Source of the DNA: Rapana venosa
Taxonomy: Eukaryota; Mollusca; Gastropoda; Neogastropoda; Muricidae
Length of the DNA: 64,000 nucleotides
NCBI GenBank assembly: GCA_028751875.1
Contig: CM054141.1
Location: 39,983,643 to 40,047,642 of the forward strand
Reading direction: 5' to 3'
Shown: in pieces, positions 24,123 through 37,292 of the stretch
How the letters are laid out: the number at the start of each line of letters is the position of its first letter
Numbering within the stretch: position 1 is the stretch's first letter
Program-made: the position numbers and the translations under genes
The notes under the pieces: model-generated
Database searches by the model: none
The model's input: only the letters and a program-made list of their open reading frames with translations
What the model was told of the DNA's origin: nothing

Positions 24123-24190
24123 CTTTTTATCGAGGATATGGAATAAGCACTTAGGTTGCTTTTTACATCCATGTCCCTGGTTGTGGCTTT
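24123..24190 (-). mobile_element. SINE-B fragment, reverse orientation
   Basis: On the minus strand it reads ACATGGATGTAAAAAGCA and then GTGCTTATTCCATATCCTCG, matching the block at 9752-9780. Confidence 0.6.
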
Positions 24191-24587
24191 TGGCAAGATA
24201 ACCTGTATAAATCCATTTATTATATTATATTTTAACCTCCAAATTTCTCACCAAAATAATCTGCATTCCAAACCCAAACAGATAATAATCCATGTAAAAA
24301 AGAAAAAAAAAATAAAACTCATCACAAAAATAAACAGTAACATCCGTTCCACTCCAAACCACATCTACACATCTGTAACACACACACACAAAACACACAC
24401 ACACCTGCAACAAGTCAGGTGCTTGTCTTCCACATCCACAGTCATCTGATCATCGTACACCATGCCAACTGACTTAACTGGGTCTGTCCGCTATATATTT
24501 TTTGTCAGGTTGGAAGGGGGACAAAACTTCCTACAGAAAAGAATATTGTCATAAAAGAAAATGCTATGCAACATGTGGTGTTAAAGG

Positions 24588-24645
24588 CATAATCCCCGAG
24601 TAAAATGCAGCTACTAGGAGTGAGCAAATACACATTCACAAATTG
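24588..24645 (+). mobile_element. SINE-A 3' fragment
   Basis: AATCCCCGAGTAAAATGCAG, CTACTAGGAGTGAGCAAAT matches the 3' block of the fragment at 52100-52170 (ATCCCCGAAGTCAAAGTGTG, GCTACCTTAGCGGTAAGCAA). Confidence 0.45.
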
Positions 24646-25090
24646 GAGCTTGAACTTACAAAATATACAAACAAAAAAGAAAATAAAAGAAACAAATTTG
24701 AAATCGGATAAGCAGCGTATACAGTGTGCATGTGCACATTAATGTGCACACATCTTGAAATATTGTACCTCTTACATGTTAAAGGGTAATTGTTTGCATG
24801 TGTTGTGTTGCTAGCAGAATATTTATTTTACTTTAATGAGTTTAGTAAGAATCTGTTTCTCAAGGTCACATGATGCATGATTACCTTTCTGTATAGAAAT
24901 GCGGATGTGTTGATACCTTGAATTTGTTTCACGCTTTCGCCACTGTTGAGATGGTTGGCTTCCACTTTAGGCACATGTGACGTTGGTCTCTATTTGATAG
25001 GGTTGAGTTGACTGCCCATTGTGACCATCTGAACGTTTGGTTCCCATGTCCATATGAAGTTGGTAACTTGTGTTGCATGTTGATGAAATG

Positions 25091-25599
25091 AGTGTCCATT
25101 GTTTGCTAGTGAGGGTTTCCCATCAATGCCGTGCTAAGGTTTGGTATTCTTTTCCAAATTGAGTTTGGTTTCCACATTGTGCCGTGAAAGCAGAAGTTTA
25201 TGTTTCTGTCTTTTGCTATGTTGATAATTGATTTCCATTGTTTTGCCAGGATCATGTTTGGTGTGGTGTTTTTTTTGCCATGTTGATGGTTGTTTCATTT
25301 TTTGCATGAGATGTTTGATTTCATTGTTGCTGTTTGATGATTGCATTCATATTTACATGTTAATGCATTCTTTCTCTTTTTGTAAGATGATGTTGATGAT
25401 GTTCATCTGTGCATTTATGTTTTGTTTCTTCTTTTGCCATGTTGAATGTTTGGTTTCCTCATTTTGCCAAAGTGCTGTTTTGTTTTACTTGTCATGTTGC
25501 TGTTTTGTTTCAACTGTGCATGTTGTGTTGGTCCATTGTGCCATGTTGATGTTTTGTTTCTCTTTTGCATGCTAAGTTTGGTTTCTTCATTGAAAAATT
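25091..25599 (+). repeat. Decayed leading edge of the 30 bp array
   Basis: Scattered units such as GCCATGTTGATGGTTGTTTC and TTGATGTTTTGTTTC in a T-rich background, becoming regular after about 25700. Confidence 0.8.
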
Positions 25600-28500
25600 G
25601 ATGTTTGTTTCCACTTGTGCCATGTTGCGTTTGTTTCAGTCAATTTAGTTGTCCTCCTTCATTATGCATGCTTCTGCTCACATGATAGTTTGTTTCTTGC
25701 CCTCCGCATGTTGATGCTTGTTTTTCCACCTGTTGATGTTGGTTTCTTCTCTTTTTGCCATGTTGATGTTGTTTCTGTCCTCTGCCATGTTGATTTGGTT
25801 TCTTCTTCCTCCATGTGTGCATGTTCTTTCTTCCTCGGCCATGTTGATGCTTGTTTCTTCTCGCATGTTGTGCTTGTTTCCTCCTGCCATGTTGATGTTT
25901 GTTTTTCCTCGGCCATGTACTGTCTTGTTCTTTTTCCTCACATGTTGAATGCTTGTTTCTTCTTCCACCATGTTGATGTTGTTTCCTTCTCCACATGTTG
26001 TGCTTGTTTCCTTACTTCCTCGCCATGTTGATGCTTGTTTCTTCCTCCCCATGTTGATGCTTGTTTCTTACTCCTCCCATGCTGATTTTGGTTTTCTTCT
26101 TCTGAAATATGTTGTGCTGTTTCACCTCTCATTCACATGTTGATGCTTGTTTCTTCATCTCCATGTTATGCTGTTTTCCTCCTCGTCATTATATGCTTGT
26201 TTCTTCCTCCTCTCACCATGTTGATGCTTGTTTTCTCTTCTCCTCCACCAGTTGAACTTGCTTTTCTTCCTCCACCATGTTGATGTTTGTTTCTCCTCCT
26301 CCTCCACCATGTGATGTTTTTTCTCTCCACCGCCCATGTTGATGCTTGTTTCTCTCTTCCTTCAGGTGGTGTTGTTTCTTCTTCCTCCATATGTTGATCT
26401 TGTATCTTTCTTTCCTCACCATGTTGATGCTTGTTTCTTCTTCCTGACCAATGTTAATGCTTGTTCTTCTTCTCCTCCACCATGTTGATGCTTGTTTCTT
26501 TTTCCTCCACCATGTTATGTTGTTTCTTCCTCTCCTCCACCACGTTGATGCTTATTTTTTCCCCGCCATTTTCATGCTTGTTTGTTCTCCTCCACTATGT
26601 TGATATTGTTTTTCTTCTCCTCTCCATGTTGATGCTTGTTTCTACCTCATCTACCATGTTGATGATTAATTCTTCCTTCTCCTCCACAATGTTGATGATT
26701 GTTTTGTCTTTCTCCGCCATGTTGATGCTTGTTTCTTCTTCCTCCACCATGTTGATGCTTGTTTCTTCCTCCTCCACCATGTTGATGCCTGTTTTCCTCT
26801 CCTCCACCATGTTGTTGCATGTTTCTTCCTCCTCCCCATGTTGATGCTTTTTCTTCCTCCTCCGCCATTTGATGCTTGTTTCTTCCTCCTCACCATGTTG
26901 ATGCTTGTTTCTTTCTCTTCCTCCACACATGTGATGCTTGTTTTTTCTCTTCCTCCACCATGTTAATGCCTTTTCTTCTACCTCCACCATGTTGATGCTT
27001 GCTTCTTCCCTCCTCCACACATGTTGATGTTGTTTCTTCCTCTCCTCCTGCCATTTTATGTTTGTTTCTTCTTCGTCCTCCATGTTAAGGCTTGTTTCTT
27101 CTTCCTCCACCATGTTGATTCTTGTTTCTTCCTCCTCCTCCACCATGTTGATGTATGTTTCTTCTTCATCCACCATGTTGATGCTTGTTTCTTCCTCTTC
27201 CTCTACCATGTTGATGCTTGTTTCTTCTTCCTCCACCATGGTCATGCTTGTTTCTTCCTTGGCCATGTTGATGCCTGTTTCCTCCTCTGCCATGTTGATG
27301 CTTGTTTCTTCCTCCGCCATGTTGATCCTTGTTTCTTCTTCCTCCACCATGTAGATGCTCGTTTCTTCCTCCGCCATGTTGATGCTTGTTTCTTCCTCCA
27401 CCATGTTGATGCTTGTTTCTTACTCCTCCACCATGTTGATGCTTGTTTCTTCCTCCACCATGTTGATGCTTGTTTCTTACTCCTCCACCATGCTGATCTT
27501 GGTTCTTCCTCCTTCTTGATAATGTTGATGCATGTTTCTTCCGAATCCTCCTCCATGTTGATGTTTGTTTCTTCTTTCTCCTCCACTAAGTTGATGCTTG
27601 TTTCTTCCTCCTCATTCACCATGTTGATGCTTGTTTCTTTCTCCTCCATGTTGAGGCTTGTTTCTTCCTCCTCCGTCATGTTGATGCTTGTTTCTTCCTC
27701 CTCTTCCGCTATGTTGATGCTTGTTTCTGTTTCCTCCACCTTGTTGCTACTTGCTATTTCTTCCTCCACCATGCTGATGTTTGTTTCTTCCTCCTCCTCC
27801 ACCATGATGATGTTTACTTCCTCCTCCACCATGCTGATGTTTGTTTCTTCCTCCTCCTCACCATTTGATGATGTTTTTTCCTCCTCCACTGCCATGTTGA
27901 TCTTGTCTCTTTTCCTTCAGCTGGTGCTTGTTCTTCTCCTCCTATTGTTGATGCTTGTATCTTTTTCTCCTAGCCATGTTGCATGCTTGCTTCTTCTTCC
28001 TTGCTCAATGTTGATGCTTGTTTCCTTCTCCTCCACCTTGTTGATGCTTGTTTCTTCATTCTCCGCCATGTTTTTGTTTGTTTCTTCCTCATCCACAATG
28101 CTGATGCTTGTTTCTTTTTCCTCCACCATGTTTATGTATGTTTCTTCCTCCTCCACCATGTTGATGCTTACTTTTTCCTCCTCCACCATGTTGATGCTTG
28201 TTTCTTCTTCCTCCGCCATTTTCATGCTTGTTTGTTCCTCCTCCACTCTGTTGATGATTGTTTTTCCCGCCTCTTTCACCATGTTGATGCTTGTTTCTAC
28301 CTCATCTACAAGCTTTATGATTGTTTCTTCCTTCTCATCCACAATGTTGATGCTTGTTTTGTCTTTCTCCGCCATGTTGATGCTTGTTTCTTCCTCCTCC
28401 ACCATGTTGATTCTTGTTTCTTCCTCCTCCTCCACCATGTTGATGCTTGTTTCTCCTTCCTCCACCATGTTGATGTTTCTTCCTCCTCCGCCATGTTGAT

Positions 28501-31500
28501 GCTTATTTCTTCCTCCTCCGCCAATTTGATGCTTGTTTCTTCCTCCTCCACCATGTTGATGCTTGTTTCTTCTCTTCCTCCACCATGTTGATGCTTGTTT
28601 TTTCCTCTTCCTCCACCATGTTAATGCTTTTTCTTCCTACTCCACCATGTTGATGCTTGTTTCTTCCTCCTCCTCCGCCATGTTGATGTTTGTTTCTTCT
28701 TCATCCACCATGTTGATGCTTGTTTCTTCCTCTTCCTCTACCATGTTGATGCTTGTTTCTTCTTCCTCCACCATGGTCATGCTTGTTTCTTCCTCGGCCA
28801 TGTTGATGCCTGTTTCCTCCTCCGCCATGTTGATGCTTGTTTCTTCCTCCGCCATGTTGATCCTTGTTTCTTCTTCCTCCACCATGTAGATGCTCGTTTC
28901 TTCTCCGCCATGTTGATGCTTGTTTCTTCCTCCACCATGTTGATGCTTGTTTCTTCTTCCTCCACCATGTTGATGCTTGTTTCTTCTTCCTCCACAATGT
29001 TGATGCTTGTTTCTTCCTCCACCATGTTGATGCTTGTTTCTTACTCCTCCACCATGCTGATCTTGGTTCTTCCTCCTTCTCGAATATGTTGATGCATGTT
29101 TCTTCCTCCTCCTCCTCCATGTTGATGTTTGTTTCTTCTTTCTCCTCCACCAAGTTGATGCTTGTTTCTTCCTCCTCATTCACCATGTTGATGCTTGTTT
29201 CTTCCTCCTCCATGTTGATGCTTGTTTCTTCCTCTCCTCATGTTGATGCTCGTTTTTCCTCCTCTTCCGCAATGTTGATGCTGTTTCTGTTTCCTCCACT
29301 GTTGCTACTTGCTATTTCTTCCTCCACCATGCTGATGTTTGTTTCTTCCTCCTCCTCCACCATGATGATGTTTATTTCCTCCTCCACCATGCTGATGTTT
29401 GTTTCTTCCTCCTCCTCCACCATGATGATGTTTATTTCCTCCTCCACCGCCATGTTGATCCTTGTTTCTTCTTCCTTCAGGCTGGTGCTTGTTTCTTCCA
29501 TCTCCTATATGTTGATGCTTGTATCTTCCTTCTCCTCAGCCATGTTGATGCTTGTTTCTTCTTCCTTGACCAATGTTGATGCTTGTATCTTCCTTCTCCT
29601 CCACCTTGTTGATGCTTGTTTCTTCATTCTCCGCCATGTTGTTGTTTGTTTCTTCCTCATCCTCAATGTTAATGCTTGTTTCTTTTTCCTCCACCATGTT
29701 TATGTTGTTTCTCCTCTCACCACGTTGATGCTTAGTTTTTCCTCCTCCACCATGTTGATGCTTGTTTTTTTTCCTCCGCCATTTTCATGCTTGTTTGTTC
29801 CTCCTCCACTATGTTGATGATTGTTTCTTCCGCCTCCTCCACCATGTTGATGCTTATTTCTACCTCATCTACCTTGTTGATGATTGTTTCTTCCTTCTCC
29901 TCCACAATGTTGATGATTGTTTTGTCTTTCTCCGCCATGTTGATGTTGTTTCTTCTTCCTCACCATGTTGATTCTTGTTTCTTCTCTCCTCCACCATTGT
30001 TATGTTGTTTCTCCTTCCTCCACCATGTTGATGTTTCTTTCCTCCTCCGCCATGTTGATGCTTATTTCTTCTCCTCCGCCATTTGATGCTTGTTTTTCCT
30101 CCTCCACCATGTTGAGCTTGTTTCTTTTCTTCCCCACCATGTTGATGCTTGTTTTTTCCTCTTCCTCCGCCATGTTAATGCCTATTTCTTCCTACTCCAC
30201 CATGTTGATGCCTGCTTCTTCCTCCTCCACCATGTTGATGCTTGTTTCTTCCTCCTCCTCCGCCATTTTTATGTTTGTTTCTTCTTCGTCCTCCACGTTA
30301 AGGCTTGTTTCTTCTTCCTCCACCATGTGATTCTTGTTTCTCTCCTCCTCACCTGTGTGATGCTTGTTTTTCCCTCCTCACCATGTTGATATGTTTCTTC
30401 CTCCTCACCAAGTGATAATTTTTTCTTCTCCTCCTCCGCCATGTTGATAATTGTTTCTTCCTCCTCCACCAAGTTGATAATTTTTTCTTCCCTCTCACCA
30501 TGTTGATGTTTGTTTCTTTCTCCTCCTCCACCATGTTGATGCTTGTTTCTTCCTCCTCCTCCACCATGTTGATAATTGTTTCTTCCTCCTCCTCCACCAT
30601 GTTGATGCTTGTTTCTTCCTCCTCTTCCACCATGTTGACATGTGTTTCTTCCTGCTTCATCACCATCTTGATGATTGTTTCTTACTCCTTCTCCACCATG
30701 TTGTTGCATGATTCTTCCTCCTCCTCCACCATCTTGCTGCTGGTTTCTTCCTCCTTCTCAGCCATTTTGATGCTTGTTTCTTCTTCCTTCACTATGTTGA
30801 TGCTTGTTTCTTCTTCCTCTTGCACCATGTTGATGATTGTTTTATCCTTCTCCACCATGTTGATGCTCGTTTCTTTCTCCTCCTCCACCATCTTGCTGCT
30901 TGTTTCTTCCTCCTCCACCATTTTGATGCTTGTTTCTTTTTCCTACACCTTGTTTATGCTTTTTTCTTCCCCCCTTTACAACGGTGATGCTGGTTTCCTC
31001 TTCCTCCGCCAATTTGATGCTTGTGTCTTCCTCCTCCACCATGTTGATGCTTGTTTCTTCGCCCTCCATCATGTTGATGCTTTTTTCTTTCTCCCCCACC
31101 TTGTTGATGCTTGTTTCTTCCTCCTTCTCCATCATGTTGATGCTTGTCTCTTCCTCCTCCTCCACAATGTTGATGCTTGTTTCTTTTTCCTCCACCATGT
31201 TGATGCTTGTTTTTCTTCCTCCATCATGTTGATTCTTGTTTCTTCCTCCTCCACCACCAATTTGACGCTTGTTTCTTCTTCCTCCCCCATGTGATGTTTC
31301 TTCCTTCTCCACCATGTTGATGCTTGTTTCTCCTTCCTCCACCATGTTGATGTTTCTTCCTCCTCTGTCATGTTGATGCTTGTTTCTTCCTCCTCCGCCA
31401 TGTTTATGCTTGTTACTTCCTCCTCCGCCATGTTTATGGTTGTTTCTTCCTCCTCTACCATGTTAATGCTTGTTTCTCCCTCTTCTTTCACCATGTTGAT

Positions 31501-34500
31501 GCTCGTTTCTTCCTCTTCCTCCACCATGTTGATGCTCGTTTCTTCCTCCTCCACCATGTTGATGCTTGTTTCTTCCTCTTCCTCCACCATGTTGATGCTT
31601 GTTTCTTCCTCTTCCTCCACCATGTTCATGCTTGTTTCTTTCTCTTCCTCCATAATATTGATGCTAATTTCGTCCTCTTCCTCCATCATGTTGATGCTTG
31701 TTTCCTCTTCCTCCTCTGCCAGGTTGATGTTTCTTTCTTCTTCCTCCTCTATGTTGGTGCTTGTTTCTTCCTCCTCCACGATGTTGGTTGTTTATTCTTT
31801 CTTCACCATGTTGATGCTTGTTTCTTCCTCCTTCACGATGTTGATGCTTGTTTCTTCTTTTTCCTCCACCATGTTGATGCTTGTTTTTTCTTCCTCATCA
31901 ACCATGTTAGTTCTTGTTTCTTCTTCCTCCTCCACCATGTTGATGCTTGTTTCTTCTTCCTCCTCCGCCATGTTGACGCTTGTTTCTTTCTCCTCATCCA
32001 CCATGTTGATGCTTGTTTCTTCCTCATCCTCCACCATTTTGATGCTTGTTACTTCTTCCTCATCCACCATGTTGATTCTTGTGTCTACCTCCTCCTCCAC
32101 CATGTTGATGCTTGTTTCTTCCACCTCCTCCACAATGCTTATTCTACCACGTTGATCTTGTTTCTTCCTCCTCCACTATTTTGACGCTTGTTTCTTCCTA
32201 CTCCACCATGTTGATGCTTGTTTCTTCCTCCTCCACCATGTTGATGCTTGTTTCTTCCTCCTCCACCATGCTGATGCTTGTTATTTCTTCCTCCTCCACA
32301 ATGTTGATGCTTGTTTCTGCTTCCTCCTCAAAAATGTTGATGCTTGTTTCTTCTTCCTACTCCACCATGTTTATGCTTGTTTGTTCCTCCTCCACCATGT
32401 TGATGCTTGTTTCTTCTTTCTCCACCATATTGATGCTTGTTTCTTCTTCATCCTCCATCATGTTGATGCTTGTTTCTTCCTTCTCCACCATGTTGATGCT
32501 TGTTTCTTCCACCTCCTCCACAATGTTGATGTTTGTTTCTTCCCCCCTCCACCATATTGATCCTTGTTTCTTCCTTCACCATGTTGATGTTTGTTTCTTC
32601 CTCCTCCACCATGTTTATGCTCGTTTTCTCCTACTCCATCATGTTGATGCTTGTTTCTTCCTCCTCCACCATGTTGATGTTTGTTTCTTCTTCCTCCTCC
32701 ACCAGGTTGGTGCTTGTTTCATCTTCCTTCTCCACCATGTTGATGCTTGTTTCTTCTTCCTCCTCCACCATGTTGATGCTTGTTTCTTCTTCTTACTCCA
32801 CCATGTTGATGCTTGTTTTTTTAGTCCACCATGTTGATGCTTGTTTTGTCTTCCTCCTCCACCATTTTGATGCTTGTTTTTTCTTCCTCCTCCACCATTT
32901 TGATGCTCGTTTATTCTTCTTACTCCACCATGTTGATGCTTGTTTCTTTTTAGTCCACCATGTTGATGCTTGTTTTGTATTCCTCCTCCACCATTTTGAT
33001 GCTTGTTTTTTCTTCCTCCTCCACCATTTTGATGCTCGTTTCTTCTTCCTCCTCCACCAGGGTGATGCTTGTTTCTTCTTTCCACTCCACCACGTTGATG
33101 TTTGTTTCTTCCTCCACCATGTTGATGCTTGTTTCTTCCTCCACCATGTTGATGCTTGTTTCTTCCTCCTCCATCATGTTGATGTATGTTTCTTCTTTCT
33201 CCTCCACCATGTTGATGCTTGTTTCTTCCTCCCCCACCACGTTGATGCTTGTTTCTTCCTCCTCCACCATGTTGATGCATGTTTCTTCCTCATCAGCCAT
33301 GTTGATGCTTGTTTCTTATTCCTCCACATTGTTGATGCTTGTTTCTTCCTCCTCCCTCCACCATGTTGATGCTTGTTAATTATTTCTACACCATGTTGAT
33401 GCTTGTTTCTTATTCCTCCACATTGTTGATGCTTGTTTCTTCTTCCTCCTCCACCACGTTGATGCTTGTTTCTTCGTCCTCAACCATGTTGATGCATGTT
33501 TCTTCCTCATCAGCCATGTTGATGCTTGTTTCATTTTCCTCCCCCACCAGGTTGATGCTTGTTTCTTCCTCCACCACCGTGTTGATGCTTGTTTCTTCCT
33601 CCTCCATGTTGATAGTCGTTTTATCTCCCTCCATCATGTTGATGGTCATTTCTTCCTCATCCACCATGTTAATGCTTGTTCCTTCTTCCTCAACCATATT
33701 AATGCTTGTTTCTTCTTCCCCAACCATGTTGATGTTCCTTCCTCCTCTATTATGTTGATGTTTCTTCTTCCTCCACCATGTTGTTGCTTGTTCCTTCTTT
33801 CTCCACAATGTTGATGCTTGTTTCTTCTTTCTCCACCATGTTGATGCTTGTTTCTTCTTTCTCCGCCATGGTGATGCTTGTTCCTTCTTCCTCCGCCATG
33901 TTGATGCTTGTTTCTTCCTCCTGCACCATGTTGATGCTTGTTTCTTCCTCCTCCACCATGTTGATGCTTGTTTCTTATTCCTCCACATTGTTGATGCTTG
34001 TTTCTTCCTCCTCCTCTACCATGTTGATTCTTGTTAATTATTTCTCCACCATGTTGATGCTTATTTCTTCTTCCTCCACCATGTTGATGCTTGTTTCTTC
34101 CTTCTCCCTCCACAATGTTGATGCATGTTTCCTCTTCCTCCTCCACCATGTTGAGGCTTGTTTCTTCTTCTTCTTCCACCATGTTGATGCTTGTTTCTTT
34201 CTCCTCTATGTTGATGCTTGTTTTCTTCTTCCTCCATGTTGATGATTGTTTCTTCCTCCTCTACCATGTTGATGCTTGTTTCTTCCTCTCCGTCACGCTG
34301 ATGCGTGTTTCTCCTTCCTCCACCACCATGTTGATGCTTGTTTCTTCCTCCTCCACCATGTTGATGCTTGTTTCTTCCTCCTCCACCATGTTGATGCTTG
34401 TTTCTTATTCCTCCACCATGTTGATGCTCGTTTCTTCCTCCTCCACCATGTTGATATTCATATTCTTTCTCCTGCCTCATGTTCATATGCTAATTTCTCC
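25600..34500 (+). repeat. 30 bp minisatellite array, subfamily CATGTTGATGCTTGTTTC
   Basis: Nearly 9 kb of units starting CATGTTGATGCTTGTTTC followed by TTCCTCCTCCAC. Units are 27, 30 or 33 bp, differing by whole CTC/CTT triplets. Five of six readings of the unit have no stop, giving long open frames on both strands: + strand MLMLVSSSST and HVDACFFLLH, minus strand VEEEETSINM, WWRRKKQAST and GGGGRNKHQH. None is supported as a gene. Regular parts alternate with patches of single-base loss (for example 26170-27050 and 30340-30500). Higher-order repeats occur at 26450-30100, 32822-33060 and 33310-34060. Confidence 0.97.
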
Positions 34501-35849
34501 TTCATGGTGAGTTTTTTCTTTCTCATTTGCTGATGGTTTGTTGTCCTCCTCTGCCATGTTGATATTTCCATTCACTCTTCTCCTCTATGTTAATATTATT
34601 TTCTCCCTTCTCCTCCTCCCTGTGATGCTTAGCTTCCTCCCCCGCCACGTCAATGTTTCTTTTCCTCTCTCCATAGGGTTACTTATTTGCTTACCTCCTC
34701 CTTCCGCTTTCCTGGTGTATGTATGTTTTACCTCTTGTCAGCCTTATGGGTGTACTTTCCCTTCTCCTCCACATTTATGTATCTTTCTTCTGTCTTTTCA
34801 ATAAATACATTTTGTTTTCTACCGCCAACATGTTTATATTTATATTCCTCTTTCACCATGGGGATGTTTGCTCGTCTACTCCGCCTTCTTGATATTTGTT
34901 TCTTTTCTACGTCATGTTGATGTTTGTTTTCCTCTTCCTCATAGTAATTTGGGTCTTTTTTTCCTATGCCATTATGATATTTGTACTCTTCCTTTGCTGT
35001 TTTCATGATAACTTTCTTCCTCTACTATGACGATTCATGTTTTCATCCTCTGCCATTGTAAATTCATTTTTCTTCTTTGCCATCTTGAAATTTATTTTCT
35101 TCCACCACTATCTATGTTTGTTTTCTTCACCAGCCATCTTAGCAGGGGATGATTTTTCGACCGCTATGTTCTTGACTATTTTCATCACCTTCATGCAAGT
35201 TTTCTCCATCCACCATTTTTATGTATTTTTTTTCTGCACTATTTTGATGTATGTTTTGCTCCTGCACTGTTTTGATGTATTTGTTTCTTCACTATTTTGA
35301 TGTATGCTTTGCTCCTCCAGCATCTAGTTATTTGTCATCTTCTCCTGACATCCTTTTTTTTCCCTCTTTTGCTTTGGTGATATGCGCCTTCTTGTTGTTT
35401 TTTCTTCACTGTGTTTATTTTCTTCAACTGTCATCTTGATTTCCTTTTGCTTCTCTGTCATCGTAGTGTTTGTTTTTGCCCTCTGCCATCTTGATATTTG
35501 TTTACCTCCTCCTCCATCTTGATATTTTGTTTTCTTTTCCCACCATTTTGATGCTTATCTTTTTCTTCCACAGATTTAATGTGTTCTTTTCATGCTCCAC
35601 GATTTTACTATTTCTTTTCGTAATCTGTCAACTCGATATGCAATTTTTTCCACCAAAATTTTGATATTTGTCTTTATCTTTTTCTATGTAGCTGTTTATT
35701 TTGTTTCCCTACCACAGTGTCAATTGTTTTCTTCCTCTTCCATACTTGATACTGTTTCCTCCATTGCCATGTTGATTTTTTCACCTCCAGTATATTGATT
35801 TTTGATTGTTGCTTCTGACCTTGTGATGTTTGTTTTCCTCCTTTGCCAT
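34501..35849 (+). repeat. Decayed minisatellite, mixed units
   Basis: Diverged units (TTGATATTTGTTTTC, TTGATGTATGTTTTGC) with T/C bias. A local 30 bp tandem occurs at 35240-35310 (TTTTGATGTATG type). No gene is seen. Confidence 0.8.
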
Positions 35850-36540
35850 TTCAATGTTTTCCCTCCTCCTTCCTCTTCTTGGCGTTTGTTGTATTCTTCA
35901 CCGTTTTGATATTTGTTTTTTCTGCTTTGTCATTTTGATGTTTGTTTTCTTCTTTTTTCGTCTTGGTGTTTGTTTTCTCCTGCTTATATTTTGATGTTTG
36001 TTTTCTGTTTTTTATGTTTGTTTTCTTTTTTTTCATATTGATGTTTATTTTCTTTTTTTCATCTTGATCTTTGTTTTCTGCTTTATCATCTTGATGTCTG
36101 TTTTCTTCTTTTTTCATCTTCATGTTTCTTTTATTCTTTTTTAATCTTGATCTTTGTTTTCTTCTTTTCATCTTAATGTTTGTTTTATCTTTAGCCATCT
36201 TGGTTTTGTCTTCTTCTTGATTATTGAATGTTTGTTTTCTGTTTATCATCTTGATGTATGTTTTTTCTGCTTTTTCATCTTGATGTTTGTTTTCTTCTTT
36301 TTTCATTTGATGTTTGTTTCTTCTTTTTTCATATTCATGTTTGTTTTCTTTTTTATCTTTGTGTTTGTTGTCAGCTTCATCACCTTGATGTTTGATTTTT
36401 CTTATTTTTCATGTTGATGTTTTTTTCTTCTTCTTTTCATCTTGATGTTTGTTTTCTGCTTTTTCATCTTGATCTTTGTTTTCTTCTTTGCCTTCTTGTG
36501 GTTTGTTTTCTGATTATCATCTTGATGCTTGTTTTCCCTC
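35850..36540 (+). repeat. 28 bp minisatellite, subfamily CATCTTGATGTTTGTTTTC
   Basis: Units start CATCTTGATGTTTGTTTTC and end in TTCTTTTTT instead of a C-rich linker. It is the most T-rich subfamily in the window. Confidence 0.9.
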
Positions 36541-37292
36541 CTTTGCCATCTTGATATTTGTTTTACTCCTCACTAAATTGATATTTGTTTTCTTCTTCAC
36601 CATATTAATGTTAGTTTTCCTCCTTCTGTCCTCTTGATGTTTGTTTTTCTTCAGCTGCTATGCTGTTGATCGCCGTTTTTTCTTCCACTCTGTATTTGTT
36701 GGTTTCCCCTCTCTGCCATGTTGATATTTGCTTCTTTCCTCCGACAAGTTGATGTTAATTTTCTTTCTCTGTTATGCTAATATTTGTTGTCCTCTCCTGC
36801 CATGTTGATGATTATTTGTCATTTTCATTCTTAATGTTTCTTGTTTCTCTTCCACAAGTTTTTCTCCTCCATCACCATAAAGTATGTCATCTTCCTCTGC
36901 CATGTTATTATTTGTTTTTTACCCTGTCACGTTGATGTATTGCTTTCGTCCTCAATTATTTTGATTTTTGTTTTCCTTGTCCTCAATCTTGCTGTTTTTT
37001 CCTTCTCCACTATGTTGACGTTTCATCAGTTGCTCCTTCATCTTGGTTTTGTTTTCTTTGTCTACGACATTGGTGCTTATGTTCTTCCTCTGTCATCACG
37101 ATGTTTGTTTTTGTCCCTCTTCAATCATGTTTATTTGGTTACCCCCATTGTCTTGATGTTCGTTTGCTTCCTCCATCATTTCCATATTTGCTCATTTTTT
37201 ACACCATTTTTACATATTTTCCTCCTCCGCCATCTTTGATGTGGGTTTTTTGGTTTTATCCCCCACCTCCACTATGTCGTCTGTTTTCCTCC
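36541..37292 (+). repeat. Decayed minisatellite
   Basis: Variable units with CATGTTGATATTTG, CATCTTGATATTTG and similar cores. No gene is seen. Confidence 0.75.

Larger units (their letters stand above)
22291..25090. other. Non-satellite island 2
   Basis: Contains a microsatellite cluster (22358-23066) and SINE-B and SINE-A scraps in both orientations (listed separately). The remaining 23070-24580 is ordinary sequence with no gene recognised. Confidence 0.7.

Noticed and set aside
27021..28499. 492-codon hydrophobic open frame as a membrane protein
   Set aside because: It is the MLMLVSSSST and HVDACFFLLH reading of the 30 bp satellite, with equally long frames on the opposite strand.
12038..34500. 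CRISPR-like arrays of roughly 30 bp repeats
   Set aside because: Units are directly contiguous with no unique spacers, the sequence is clearly eukaryotic, and no associated genes exist.
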